NCBI GenBank assembly: GCA_031547045.1 | Contig: JAVBSN010000059.1 | Span: 1-31,066 of the forward strand | DNA from: JAVBSN01 sp031547045 | GTDB lineage: Bacteria; Bacillota; Clostridia; Lachnospirales; Lachnospiraceae | Direction of reading: 5' to 3' | DNA length: 31,066 nt | In this document: in pieces, positions 1 to 6,729 of the stretch | Position numbering within the stretch: position 1 is the stretch's first letter | How the letters are laid out: each line of letters starts with the position of its first letter | Made by a program: the position numbers and the translations under genes | The notes under the pieces: model-generated | Databases searched by the model: none | Told to the model about the DNA's origin: nothing | The model's input: only the letters and a program-made list of their open reading frames with translations

Positions 1-30
1 ATGCAAATCAGCCAAATGTATAATTTTCAT
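1..30 (-). CDS. Metallophosphoesterase, N-terminus only (SbcD/YhaO-like)
   Basis: An ATG at position 30 on the minus strand opens a frame that runs off the window edge. Its first ten residues are MKIIHLADLH. This is the typical start of calcineurin-like phosphoesterases of the SbcD/Mre11/YhaO group, where D-x-H supplies the first two metal ligands. A TGAGGT ribosome site overlaps the stop codon of the upstream HAAS protein gene, so the two are probably translationally coupled. Only ten codons are visible. The family call rests on this one motif, and whether the protein is a DNA-repair nuclease subunit cannot be decided here. Confidence 0.6.
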   Translation of the reverse strand, partial: MKIIHLADLH

Positions 31-42
31 ATTCTATCTACC

Positions 43-531
43 TCATTTAATTACTAGTTTGACAATATATACAATAACCCATATAACTATAAGTAATAAA
101 GCAATGGGTAATATTATATTAATAATTAATGCAAATAAACCTGCTATTAAGGCAAAAACAATGCCAATTACTAATATTGCTGCTAATATTATAAATACCT
201 TCCCATACCAAGAATTCAATGTAAATCTGCCATACTTTATATCTGCAGTGCCATCATTCTTAAATTCTGTATGAAATCCTTTTTTATTACTATTGTCTTC
301 AGAAACATGTTCATAAGCAGTTTCTTTTCTACTATTGTTGGCTTCTATAATAGTCTTAGCTATAAAAGATCCTCTACCTAAAGAATCCAAAACTTCTTCT
401 TCGCTAGTTTCATTATTTACAGAATCTCTTATATAATCATTATAATATCTAACTGTATCTTCTATTATATCATTAGATACTTTACCTTCTAAACTTTCTC
501 TTAATTCACTAATAAACTCTTCTTTACTCAC
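43..531 (-). CDS. HAAS/DUF1700-type membrane protein
   Basis: The N-terminal half, about residues 1-65, resembles the helical HAAS/DUF1700 domain: 'EFISELRESLEG' is followed by 'YYNDYIRDS' and a 'VLDSLGRGSFIAKTI' helix. In this family the module is usually coupled to a PadR-type regulator or to membrane stress sensing. The C-terminal part has two adjacent hydrophobic segments, so the protein is an integral membrane protein. A GTG at 531 is the likely start because AAGGAGGA ends five bases before it. The ATG at 552 lies upstream of that ribosome site and would have no site of its own. No PadR gene is adjacent. The neighbours are a transglutaminase-like protein upstream and a metallophosphoesterase downstream. 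Function unknown. Confidence 0.7.
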   Translation of the reverse strand: MSKEEFISELRESLEGKVSNDIIEDTVRYYNDYIRDSVNNETSEEEVLDSLGRGSFIAKTIIEANNSRKETAYEHVSEDNSNKKGFHTEFKNDGTADIKYGRFTLNSWYGKVFIILAAILVIGIVFALIAGLFALIINIILPIALLLIVIWVIVYIVKLVIK

Positions 532-554
532 AATTATCCTCCTTGCCTTCATTA

Positions 555-1637
555 TTAATATTTTAAAATTAATTCAATAACTGTATATTTACCAATCTTA
601 TCTATAGTGTAAGTTACATATGTAACTTTGTCGCATTTAAATATAAAATTAAAATCATATATATTTTCATCATAACCTTCTACCATTACAGAAATTGTAT
701 CTGGTGACTCTTTATCTAATACACCAAGTACATAATTTTTATAATCTGGAAAGCAATTATATATTCCACTATTCAATATATAATAGTTATAATCTAAACT
801 TATACTTTCCGGATATGCTTTTTTATTCCAAGTATGATTATAACTCATTATTTCATCATTAAGATTAGCATAAGCATGGGATACTGTGTCACCACGGTCT
901 GGTACTGGATCATCCCAAGTTGCATCAATGTGATACCAATTATTTTCTAGTTCAACTAAATTCCATGCATGAGCTACCCCATCTGCTTCTCCTACCACTA
1001 TATAACTATCTACATTTACACACATAAGAAGAAGTTCCATCGCCTCTGCATATCCATTACAAACTGCTGTATTTTTCACCAATGCACCATATGCTTTATA
1101 AGAATATGGTTCTAATTCGCCATCAAGAAAATCATATACACAATTTTTAACTATATAATCATGTATTATCATCTCTTTTTCGTAATCAGACATAGTAAGA
1201 TTTATATTATTGGCAATTATATCATTTACCACATTATATAATTCTTGAGCGTATGAACTAGCTGTACTTATATCTTCTCCATATTTATATGCCCTATATA
1301 CATAGTAGTTATCTGATACCTCATAATTAAGTTCAACTTTGCAAAAATACTCATCATATCTAAATAACACTCTATAAGTACTAACACTACCAAAAAAGCC
1401 ATCTAACTGTTCATTAATTTCAATTAAATCACTTTCTGATATATATTTTAGATATACCTTACTACTATCATGCCCCTCATTTAGTTCATCAGTAATATAC
1501 ATTCCCAGTTCTTCCATAGATGTTATTATCTCATCATCATGGATAGCCTCAACAGCATATCTGTAAACATATATACCTGCAATTCCTAATACTAAAATTG
1601 CCACGATTATACATAAACTTCTTAATATTTTCTTCAT
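555..1637 (-). CDS. Membrane-anchored transglutaminase-like protein
   Basis: The protein has about 360 residues and begins with a basic stretch and one hydrophobic segment (about residues 5-26), so it is probably tethered to the membrane with its catalytic part outside. The central region has the transglutaminase/protease fold signature. The Cys lies in 'AVCNGYAEAM' (about residue 193), the His in 'GVAHAWN' (223) and the Asp in 'YHIDATWDDP' (238), giving an intact Cys-His-Asp triad. Such proteins in Gram-positive bacteria are usually assigned to peptidase or cell-envelope processing roles. The substrate is unknown. The ATG at 1637 is preferred over the ATG at 1649 because GGAG lies six bases before it. 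The same GGAGATACGTATG context starts the solute-binding protein near 28028. The gene sits between DUF4250 and HAAS protein genes in one operon. Confidence 0.8.
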   Translation of the reverse strand: MKKILRSLCIIVAILVLGIAGIYVYRYAVEAIHDDEIITSMEELGMYITDELNEGHDSSKVYLKYISESDLIEINEQLDGFFGSVSTYRVLFRYDEYFCKVELNYEVSDNYYVYRAYKYGEDISTASSYAQELYNVVNDIIANNINLTMSDYEKEMIIHDYIVKNCVYDFLDGELEPYSYKAYGALVKNTAVCNGYAEAMELLLMCVNVDSYIVVGEADGVAHAWNLVELENNWYHIDATWDDPVPDRGDTVSHAYANLNDEIMSYNHTWNKKAYPESISLDYNYYILNSGIYNCFPDYKNYVLGVLDKESPDTISVMVEGYDENIYDFNFIFKCDKVTYVTYTIDKIGKYTVIELILKY

Positions 1638-1654
1638 ACGTATCTCCATATATT

Positions 1655-1840
1655 CTATATAAACCTGTTCAAATCCTGATTATAATTATATCCTATCATT
1701 GACAATTTTTCTACTATATCCTGTTCTTCAACTTCTAAATCATAACACATATCTGCAAGTGAATTATATTCATCTCTAAGTTTAGTATTTGTAAAACTCA
1801 AAAGCATCATGGGATTGTTTGGTATATTTTCATACCTCAT
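1655..1840 (-). CDS. DUF4250 family small protein
   Basis: This 61-residue protein contains the pattern 'NNPMMLLSFTNTKLRDEY' followed by a short helical region and 'IGYNYNQDLNRF'. It matches the DUF4250 family as I know it from Clostridia, in which nearly the whole protein is conserved and no function has been assigned. An AAGGAGGA site six bases before the ATG makes the start secure. It is the first gene of the minus-strand operon that continues with the transglutaminase-like gene only 5 bp downstream of its stop. A good vegetative promoter lies just upstream. Confidence 0.8.
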   Translation of the reverse strand: MRYENIPNNPMMLLSFTNTKLRDEYNSLADMCYDLEVEEQDIVEKLSMIGYNYNQDLNRFI

Positions 1841-1878
1841 CGCTTGTCCTCCTTACTGTTTATTGTACGATATGAATT

Positions 1879-1908
1879 ATTATAAACCAAATTCATACTA
1901 ATTGCCAA
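1879..1908 (-). promoter_or_regulatory. Vegetative (sigma-A-like) promoter of the DUF4250 operon
   Basis: On the minus strand TTGGCA (1908-1903) and TATAAT (1884-1879) are separated by 18 bp. The -10 box is a perfect match and the -35 box matches five of six. The site lies about 40 bp upstream of the DUF4250 start codon. Transcription would run through DUF4250, the transglutaminase-like gene, the HAAS gene and the phosphoesterase. Confidence 0.6.
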
Positions 1909-2008
1909 TGCTATAATAGTAAATTAGTTGCATAATTAAGTTAAAACCATTATCATATACTATAGTGAGTTAAATTAATCTTTTGACCTATCTAATATGG
2001 AGGTATAT

Positions 2009-3136
2009 ATGAACAAACACAAACTTAACAAGAATAAATACATGTTACATGATGACTTAGCTCATACTGGTTATGATTGGTGGTGGCATTCTTTTACTGC
2101 TGTAAGTGATATTACATGCAAGTCAAAAACATTTTTTATAGAATACTTTATAATCAATCCTCAACGTGGTAGGGATTATCCTGTATTTACCAACTTAGCT
2201 GGTGGCATCAAACCATCTTATCTTATGGTTCGTGCTGGATATTGGGGTAATAATGGTAAAGTATTTAATAGATATTATGGTATCAACGAGTATGACAACT
2301 CAACTACTATGCTAAAAATTGCTACTAAGGATGCCTTCCTATCAGAAAACAATATATGGGGTAATATAAATGTTACCCAAGATGATATAGATAATAATCC
2401 TACTTACAATAATAATTGTGGTAATATGAGTTGGTCTTTAAAGATAAATAAATTAATTCCTTTTAATGCTGGATATGCTACTTCTCTTCCTTTTAGAATT
2501 AGTAATGCATTTGAAATGTATTGGCATGCAGAAGGTATGAAAACAAATTATTCAGGTACAATTGTTCTAGATGGTGAAACATATACTGTATCACCTGATA
2601 CCTGCCAAGGATATGCAGACAAAAACTGGGGAACTGATTATACTAGTCCTTGGTTATGGCTAAATAGTTGTAACCTTACAAGTTTAATCAGCAATACCAA
2701 ATTAAACAATTCTGCCTTTACTATTGGTGGTGGTTGTCCTAAAGTATTTGGAATACCGCTTAACAACCAACTTCTCATGAAATTTTTCTATGAAGGTGAT
2801 AGTTATGAGTTTAATTTTTCAAAGTTTTGGACTTTATCTAGAACAAAATTCAGATGCTATGAAACCGAAGATGCTGTTGTTTGGAAAATAAAAGCTATAA
2901 ACAATACTGCTGCAATTGAGTTAAAAGTTGCTTGCAAAAAATCAGAAATGTTATTTATGGATTACGAAAACCCGATTGGTCTTAGACAACACAAACGTTT
3001 ATGGAACGGTGGTACTGGTATTGGCTATATAAAATTATATAAGATTGTAGGCAATAAACGCATATTAGTTGATCATATGAAAGCCAAAAATGTAGGTTGC
3101 GAATATGGGGAATTTGAACACCACGATTCATTGTAA
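2009..3136 (+). CDS. Tocopherol cyclase-like (TCP family) protein
   Basis: The predicted protein is about 375 residues long, rich in Trp, Tyr and Asn, and has no signal peptide or membrane segment. The region 'GYDWWWHSFTAV' near the N-terminus and 'CQGYADKNWGTDY' near residue 200 resemble the tocopherol cyclase/lipocalin-like family (PF14249 as I recall it), which includes plant VTE1 and uncharacterised bacterial relatives. Firmicutes do not make tocopherol, so the substrate is unknown. The lipocalin-like folds of this superfamily bind hydrophobic ligands. The start was placed at the ATG at 2009 because GGAGG lies five bases upstream. The in-frame ATG at 1997 overlaps that ribosome site. The gene stands alone, with the redox cassette 75 bp downstream on the same strand under its own promoter. 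Confidence 0.65.
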   Translation: MNKHKLNKNKYMLHDDLAHTGYDWWWHSFTAVSDITCKSKTFFIEYFIINPQRGRDYPVFTNLAGGIKPSYLMVRAGYWGNNGKVFNRYYGINEYDNSTTMLKIATKDAFLSENNIWGNINVTQDDIDNNPTYNNNCGNMSWSLKINKLIPFNAGYATSLPFRISNAFEMYWHAEGMKTNYSGTIVLDGETYTVSPDTCQGYADKNWGTDYTSPWLWLNSCNLTSLISNTKLNNSAFTIGGGCPKVFGIPLNNQLLMKFFYEGDSYEFNFSKFWTLSRTKFRCYETEDAVVWKIKAINNTAAIELKVACKKSEMLFMDYENPIGLRQHKRLWNGGTGIGYIKLYKIVGNKRILVDHMKAKNVGCEYGEFEHHDSL

Positions 3137-3147
3137 AATTTAACATA

Positions 3148-3176
3148 TTGACAAAACATCTCCTTATTAGTATATT
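3148..3176 (+). promoter_or_regulatory. Sigma-A-like promoter of the ferredoxin/NapH/ArsR cassette
   Basis: TTGACA at 3148-3153 and TATATT at 3171-3176 are separated by exactly 17 bp. The -35 box is perfect and the -10 box matches five of six. Transcription would start near 3183, giving a leader of about 28 nt. The left arm of a perfect inverted repeat fills most of the spacer and the first half of the -10 box, which is a classical repressor position. Confidence 0.7.
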
Positions 3177-3205
3177 AGAAATATCTTAAATACTAATAAG
3201 GAGAT
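3158..3205 (+). promoter_or_regulatory. 16-bp perfect inverted repeat, probable operator overlapping promoter and ribosome site
   Basis: The arms ATCTCCTTATTAGTAT (3158-3173) and ATACTAATAAGGAGAT (3190-3205) are exact reverse complements separated by 16 bp. The left arm covers the promoter spacer and part of the -10 box. The right arm covers the AAGGAG ribosome site of the ferredoxin gene. The ArsR-type protein encoded three genes downstream is the natural candidate ligand, which is inference. In read-through RNA from the upstream gene the arms could pair, hide the ribosome site and end in a short U run, so a terminator role is an alternative. Confidence 0.65.
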
Positions 3206-3210
3206 TTTCT

Positions 3211-3420
3211 ATGTCTATTTCAAAAAAACAAGCTTGTATATCAAATTCCTGTGTAGCTTGTGGCAATTGTGTTAAATATTGCCCCTTAAATGCAATATCT
3301 GTTTATAAAGGTATGTATGCTACCGTAGATACCTCTAAGTGTGTTGGATGTAGCAAATGTATAACTAATTGTCCTGCTGGTGTTATTAAAATTACAACAA
3401 GGGAGGATAATCTAATATGA
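3211..3420 (+). CDS. 2[4Fe-4S] ferredoxin
   Basis: The 69-residue protein has two complete C-x2-C-x2-C-x3-CP motifs. Cys14, 17, 20 and 24 form the first and Cys44, 47, 50 and 54 the second. This is the clostridial-type two-cluster electron carrier of the cytosol. An additional Cys9 precedes the first motif. AAGGAG with a seven-base spacer precedes the ATG. The stop codon overlaps the start of the next gene (ATGA), so the ferredoxin and the NapH-like membrane protein are translationally coupled and probably work together. The gene begins the four-gene redox cassette. Confidence 0.9.
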   Translation: MSISKKQACISNSCVACGNCVKYCPLNAISVYKGMYATVDTSKCVGCSKCITNCPAGVIKITTREDNLI

Positions 3421-3986
3421 AAAAACATTGGTATAATTATTTATGGATTTTTTCCTCTATTTACTTAATACTAGGACTTTTTAATATTTTATTTGCTTGG
3501 TTAGGTCTTATTTGTTTTATTACTCCTCTACTCATTTCTATTATCGGTGGAAGTAAAGCATATTGTAATAAATACTGTGGTCGTGGTCAGCTTTTTGAAT
3601 TGATAGGTGGAAAGTTAGGATTATCTCGTAAAAAATTACCTCCTAAATTTTTATATTCTACTTGGTTTAGATATGGATTTTTAACTTTTTTTATGACCAT
3701 GTTTATACTTATGATATATAACACCTATCTTGTCTTTTCTGGTGCTTCTTTAAAAGAAGTTGTTACTCTACTATGGACCTTTAAACTTCCTTGGCAATGG
3801 ACCAATACATCTTTTGTGCCAGCATGGATTGCTCAATTTGCATTTGGATTTTACAGTGTAATGCTAACTTCAACTACTTTAGGTCTTATTACAATGATTT
3901 TATTCAAACCACGCTCTTGGTGTGTTTATTGTCCAATGGGCACTATGACACAAGGTATATGTAAAATAAAACATAGGAAAGGATAA
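3417..3986 (+). CDS. NapH-like membrane-bound 4Fe-4S protein
   Basis: About 189 residues with four hydrophobic stretches near residues 8-44, 65-95, 130-150 and 145-165, so an integral membrane protein is expected. Cysteines cluster on the polar faces: Cys50 and Cys54 in 'YCNKYCGRGQ', then Cys169 and Cys172 in 'WCVYCPMGTMTQ', plus Cys182. The CxxCP ending and the four-helix layout resemble the NapH/NosR/CcoG membrane ferredoxin group, which passes electrons between quinone or ferredoxin pools and a partner enzyme. The cluster motifs are shorter than in canonical NapH. The start overlaps the ferredoxin stop codon by four bases. No periplasmic reductase is encoded nearby, so the electron acceptor is unknown. 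Confidence 0.7.
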   Translation: MKKHWYNYLWIFSSIYLILGLFNILFAWLGLICFITPLLISIIGGSKAYCNKYCGRGQLFELIGGKLGLSRKKLPPKFLYSTWFRYGFLTFFMTMFILMIYNTYLVFSGASLKEVVTLLWTFKLPWQWTNTSFVPAWIAQFAFGFYSVMLTSTTLGLITMILFKPRSWCVYCPMGTMTQGICKIKHRKG

Positions 3987-3990
3987 TTTA

Positions 3991-4272
3991 ATGGAAGAAA
4001 AAGCAAAACAAATTGCAGAATTATTAAAAGTACTTGCTAACGAGAATCGCTTAATGATTGTTTGTTCCTTAATGGAACAACCTATGACTGTGGGTCAAAT
4101 CTCAACTTATGTTCCTAACATAACTCAATCAGCATTATCTCAACATTTATCAATACTTAAAGCTAATAAAATTCTAGATAATAAAAAGTCTGGTCAAAAC
4201 ATCACTTATTTCATCTCTGACCATAGAGTTGAAGAATTAATTCATGTACTAAAGAATAACTATTGTAACTGA
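3991..4272 (+). CDS. ArsR/SmtB-family winged-helix repressor
   Basis: A 93-residue protein with 'LLKVLANENRLMIVCSL' (helix 1-2), 'MTVGQIS' and 'ITQSALSQHLSILKANKIL' (recognition helix) followed by a wing 'KKSGQNITYFI'. This is the standard ArsR family layout and the usual family length. The classical metal-binding motif ELCVCD in the recognition helix is absent. Only two Cys occur, one in helix 2 and one three residues from the end, so sensing could be by thiol or another ligand rather than arsenic or cadmium. It is embedded between the NapH-like gene and the second ferredoxin gene, which suggests autoregulation of this cassette through the inverted repeat at 3158-3205. Confidence 0.85.
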   Translation: MEEKAKQIAELLKVLANENRLMIVCSLMEQPMTVGQISTYVPNITQSALSQHLSILKANKILDNKKSGQNITYFISDHRVEELIHVLKNNYCN

Positions 4273-4285
4273 AAGGAGTTACCTT

Positions 4286-4471
4286 ATGAAACTAATTGTA
4301 AACAAAGATAAATGCCCTCAAAATCACCGTTGCCCTTCAATTGCTATATGTCCACAAGGTGCAATCACACAGTCAGATATTAATGCACTACCAGTAATTG
4401 ATGACGATTTATGTATTAAATGTGGCAAATGTATAAATTATTGTCCTAAGGGAGCTTTTGAAAAAATATAA
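4286..4471 (+). CDS. Atypical ferredoxin-like protein with a degenerate first cluster motif
   Basis: This 61-residue protein has one complete motif, Cys43, 46, 49 and 53 followed by Pro, in its C-terminal half. The N-terminal half has only Cys10, Cys16 and Cys22-Pro, in 'CPQNHRCPSIAICP', with the spacing C-x5-C-x5-CP. Cys22 with Cys43, 46 and 49 can form a normal [4Fe-4S] cluster by the usual ferredoxin ligand swap. A second cluster would have Cys53, Cys10 and Cys16 and would need another ligand. His14 is a possible candidate. GAAAGGAG precedes the ATG. It is the last gene of the cassette, 13 bp after the repressor gene, and is followed by a terminator hairpin. Confidence 0.75.
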   Translation: MKLIVNKDKCPQNHRCPSIAICPQGAITQSDINALPVIDDDLCIKCGKCINYCPKGAFEKI

Positions 4472-4485
4472 ATACTAGCTATAAC

Positions 4486-4523
4486 AACAAAGGTTTAGAT
4501 AATTACTTATCCAAACCTTTGTT
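4486..4523. terminator. Bidirectional terminator between the redox cassette and prmA
   Basis: A 17-bp stem with one mismatch and a four-base loop is formed by 4486-4502 and 4507-4523 (left arm AACAAAGGTTTAGATAA). It lies 15 bp after the plus-strand ferredoxin stop and just beyond the prmA stop on the minus strand, so it separates convergent genes. The following T tracts are weak on both sides. Confidence 0.6.
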
Positions 4524-4526
4524 ATA

Positions 4527-5483
4527 CTATTTCTTGGCTACAATGGACACCCATTCTCCCATATATACAGTATCAATTATATTAAATTTATTTTTAATCA
4601 ATGCTTCTTTAACTGCTTCCTCTTTAGTATTAATTATGCCTGAAGTAATAAATACTCCATCTTCTTTCATAAAAGGTTTTACAACCTTTGATAAAGGAAT
4701 TATTACATCAGCAAGTATATTAGCTACTACTATATCATATTCATCTACAATACTATCTGTAAATACCTTGTCACCAATTACATCACCTTTGGCAACTTTC
4801 ATAATCTCAGAAGATATATTATTTATTTCCATGTTTTCTATTGAAGCTCTAGTTGCATTTTCATCAATATCTACACCATAGGCACTCTTTGCACCTAGTT
4901 TAAGAGCTATTATTGATAATATTCCACTTCCACATCCAACATCGAAAATAGTACTTTTATCTGGTTTAATATATTTCTTAAGTTGACCTATACATAATTT
5001 AGTAGTATTATGTGACCCAGTTCCAAATGCTGTTCCTGGATCAATATTAATTACTGTATCATCTTCTCTAACATCAGTTAGTTCTTCCCAAGTTGGTTTA
5101 ATAACTATATTATCTTCTAGTCTAAAGGGTTTAAAAAATGCTTTCCAATTATTAATCCAATCCTTGTCTTCTGTTTCACCAATAGTAATCTTACCACTTC
5201 CAATATTAATAAATTCATTAATATCAGATAGTTCATTACTTATATCAGCTACAAGAGCATCTATATCTCTATCCTCTTCTATATAGCAAGATACTTTTGC
5301 TAAACCATCATCCTCTGGAATATTATCTGGTAATATATCTATATACATAGCCTTTTTATCAGCCTCTGATAAAGGAATCTTATCTTCTACTTCTATTCCT
5401 TCTACACCTAGCTCACCTAATGCATAACTAATCATATCCACAGCTTCAGTTGTAGTGTCTATTGTTATTTTAATCCATCTCAT
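4527..5483 (-). CDS. prmA: Ribosomal protein L11 methyltransferase
   Basis: The 318-residue protein is the usual PrmA length. It has an N-terminal substrate-recognition domain beginning 'MRWIKITIDT' and a class I methyltransferase domain. The SAM-binding glycine loop is 'FDVGCGSGILSI', preceded by 'DPGTAFGTGSHNTT', and the catalytic-region motif is 'VVANILADVI'. The enzyme trimethylates ribosomal protein L11 in the cytosol. The ATG overlaps the dnaJ stop by four bases, so it is the last gene of the heat-shock operon, a common arrangement in Clostridia. Confidence 0.95.
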   Translation of the reverse strand: MRWIKITIDTTTEAVDMISYALGELGVEGIEVEDKIPLSEADKKAMYIDILPDNIPEDDGLAKVSCYIEEDRDIDALVADISNELSDINEFINIGSGKITIGETEDKDWINNWKAFFKPFRLEDNIVIKPTWEELTDVREDDTVINIDPGTAFGTGSHNTTKLCIGQLKKYIKPDKSTIFDVGCGSGILSIIALKLGAKSAYGVDIDENATRASIENMEINNISSEIMKVAKGDVIGDKVFTDSIVDEYDIVVANILADVIIPLSKVVKPFMKEDGVFITSGIINTKEEAVKEALIKNKFNIIDTVYMGEWVSIVAKK

Positions 5484-6649
5484 TTCTTTTTACCAAAGCC
5501 TTTTTTCTTATGATCTCCAAAACTAAAACTTCCTGATGAATCTACTGAACGTCTTGCTGCACTACCTGTAGCCTCATCATATTGGTTAAGAATTGTTTTT
5601 TGCTCTTCAGTAAGCTTATCTGGAACTTGAACTACTAATGTTACATAGTGATCTCCTCTTACTGCCTTATTACGAAGAGTAGGAACACCTTTACCCTTAA
5701 GTTTAATCTTAGTGTCTGTTTGGGTACCTGGCTTAATAACTTGCTCTACAGGACCATCAATTGTATTAATAGTAATAGTTCCACCTAGAGCTGCTTGAGT
5801 AAATGTTATTGGTTCAGTTGAGAATAAATCATATTCTTGTCTTTGGAAGATAGGATGTCTATCTACTAAGATAGTAACCATTAAATCTCCTCTTTCACCA
5901 CCATTAAGACCTGGTTCACCTTTTTCACGAATTCTAAGTGTTTTTCCATTATCAATACCTGCCGGAATAACAACTTGAATCTTTTTCTTACTCTTTACAT
6001 AACCTGTTCCTGCACAAGTACTACATTTATATTTAATTATTTTTCCTGAACCACTACATTCAGGACAAGTTTGAACATTTCTTACAACACCAAATAATGA
6101 TTGCTGTGTATATACTACTTGACCCTTACCACTACATTTTGGACAAACTTCTGGATCATGTCCTGGTTGAGAACCACTTCCATGGCATACAACACATTCA
6201 TCTTTAAGTGGTAATTCAACTTCTTTTTGAGAACCGAAAACAGCCTCTTCAAACTTAATTCTAACTGTTGTTTTAATGCTTGCACCCTTCATAGGTCCAT
6301 TTGATTGACGACTTCTTGTTCCGCCACCAAACATATCTCCGAAAATATCTCCAAAAATATCTCCCATGTCACCCATGTTGAATTCAAAACCACCAAAACC
6401 ACCGCCACCAGCACCTGCATCAAATGCTGCATGACCAAATTGATCGTATTTTCCACGTTTTTCTGGATCACTTAATACACCATAAGCTTCTGAAGCTTCT
6501 TTAAATTTTGTTTCTGCTTCTTCATTTCCTGGATTAGTATCTGGATGATATTTTTTTGCTACTTGTCTATAGGCTTTCTTAAGTTCAGCATCTGTAGCTG
6601 TTCTCGATACACCTAACACGTCATAATAATCTCTTTTAGTATCTGCCAT
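5480..6649 (-). CDS. dnaJ: Co-chaperone DnaJ (Hsp40)
   Basis: About 389 residues with all parts of a type I DnaJ. There is a J domain with HPD in 'KYHPDTNPG', a Gly/Phe-rich region (about 75-115), and four zinc-binding repeats CVVCHGSG, CPKCSGKG, CPECSGSG and CSTCAGTG. A C-terminal substrate-binding domain ends in a basic tail. It stimulates DnaK ATPase and delivers unfolded substrates. The ATG at 6649 with an AGGTGAGG site is preferred over a GTG three codons upstream. The gene is intact, unlike its partner dnaK just upstream. Confidence 0.96.
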   Translation of the reverse strand: MADTKRDYYDVLGVSRTATDAELKKAYRQVAKKYHPDTNPGNEEAETKFKEASEAYGVLSDPEKRGKYDQFGHAAFDAGAGGGGFGGFEFNMGDMGDIFGDIFGDMFGGGTRSRQSNGPMKGASIKTTVRIKFEEAVFGSQKEVELPLKDECVVCHGSGSQPGHDPEVCPKCSGKGQVVYTQQSLFGVVRNVQTCPECSGSGKIIKYKCSTCAGTGYVKSKKKIQVVIPAGIDNGKTLRIREKGEPGLNGGERGDLMVTILVDRHPIFQRQEYDLFSTEPITFTQAALGGTITINTIDGPVEQVIKPGTQTDTKIKLKGKGVPTLRNKAVRGDHYVTLVVQVPDKLTEEQKTILNQYDEATGSAARRSVDSSGSFSFGDHKKKGFGKKK

Positions 6650-6669
6650 TGTCCTCACCTTTCATTTAC

Positions 6670-6701
6670 AGCTATAGGGACATCTAAAATGTCCCTAAGC
6701 T
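6670..6701 (-). other. Intergenic stem-loop between dnaK and dnaJ
   Basis: TAGGGACAT (6675-6683) and ATGTCCCTA (6689-6697) form a perfect nine-base stem with a five-base loop. AGCT on each side (6670-6673 and 6698-6701) extends it by four pairs around a bulged base. No U tract follows in the direction of dnaJ. A partial terminator, a processing site or an mRNA-stability hairpin adjusting the DnaK:DnaJ ratio are all possible. Confidence 0.5.
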
Positions 6702-6729
6702 ATAACATGTATAATCCTATACTATAATT

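Noticed and set aside
1921..1996. Promoter of the tocopherol-cyclase-like gene
   Set aside because: A TATACT is present upstream, but no -35 box stands at 16-18 bp, so nothing could be assigned with reasonable support.
6289..6471. Small open frame inside dnaJ
   Set aside because: Another frame of the Gly/Phe-rich region of dnaJ, with no ribosome site.
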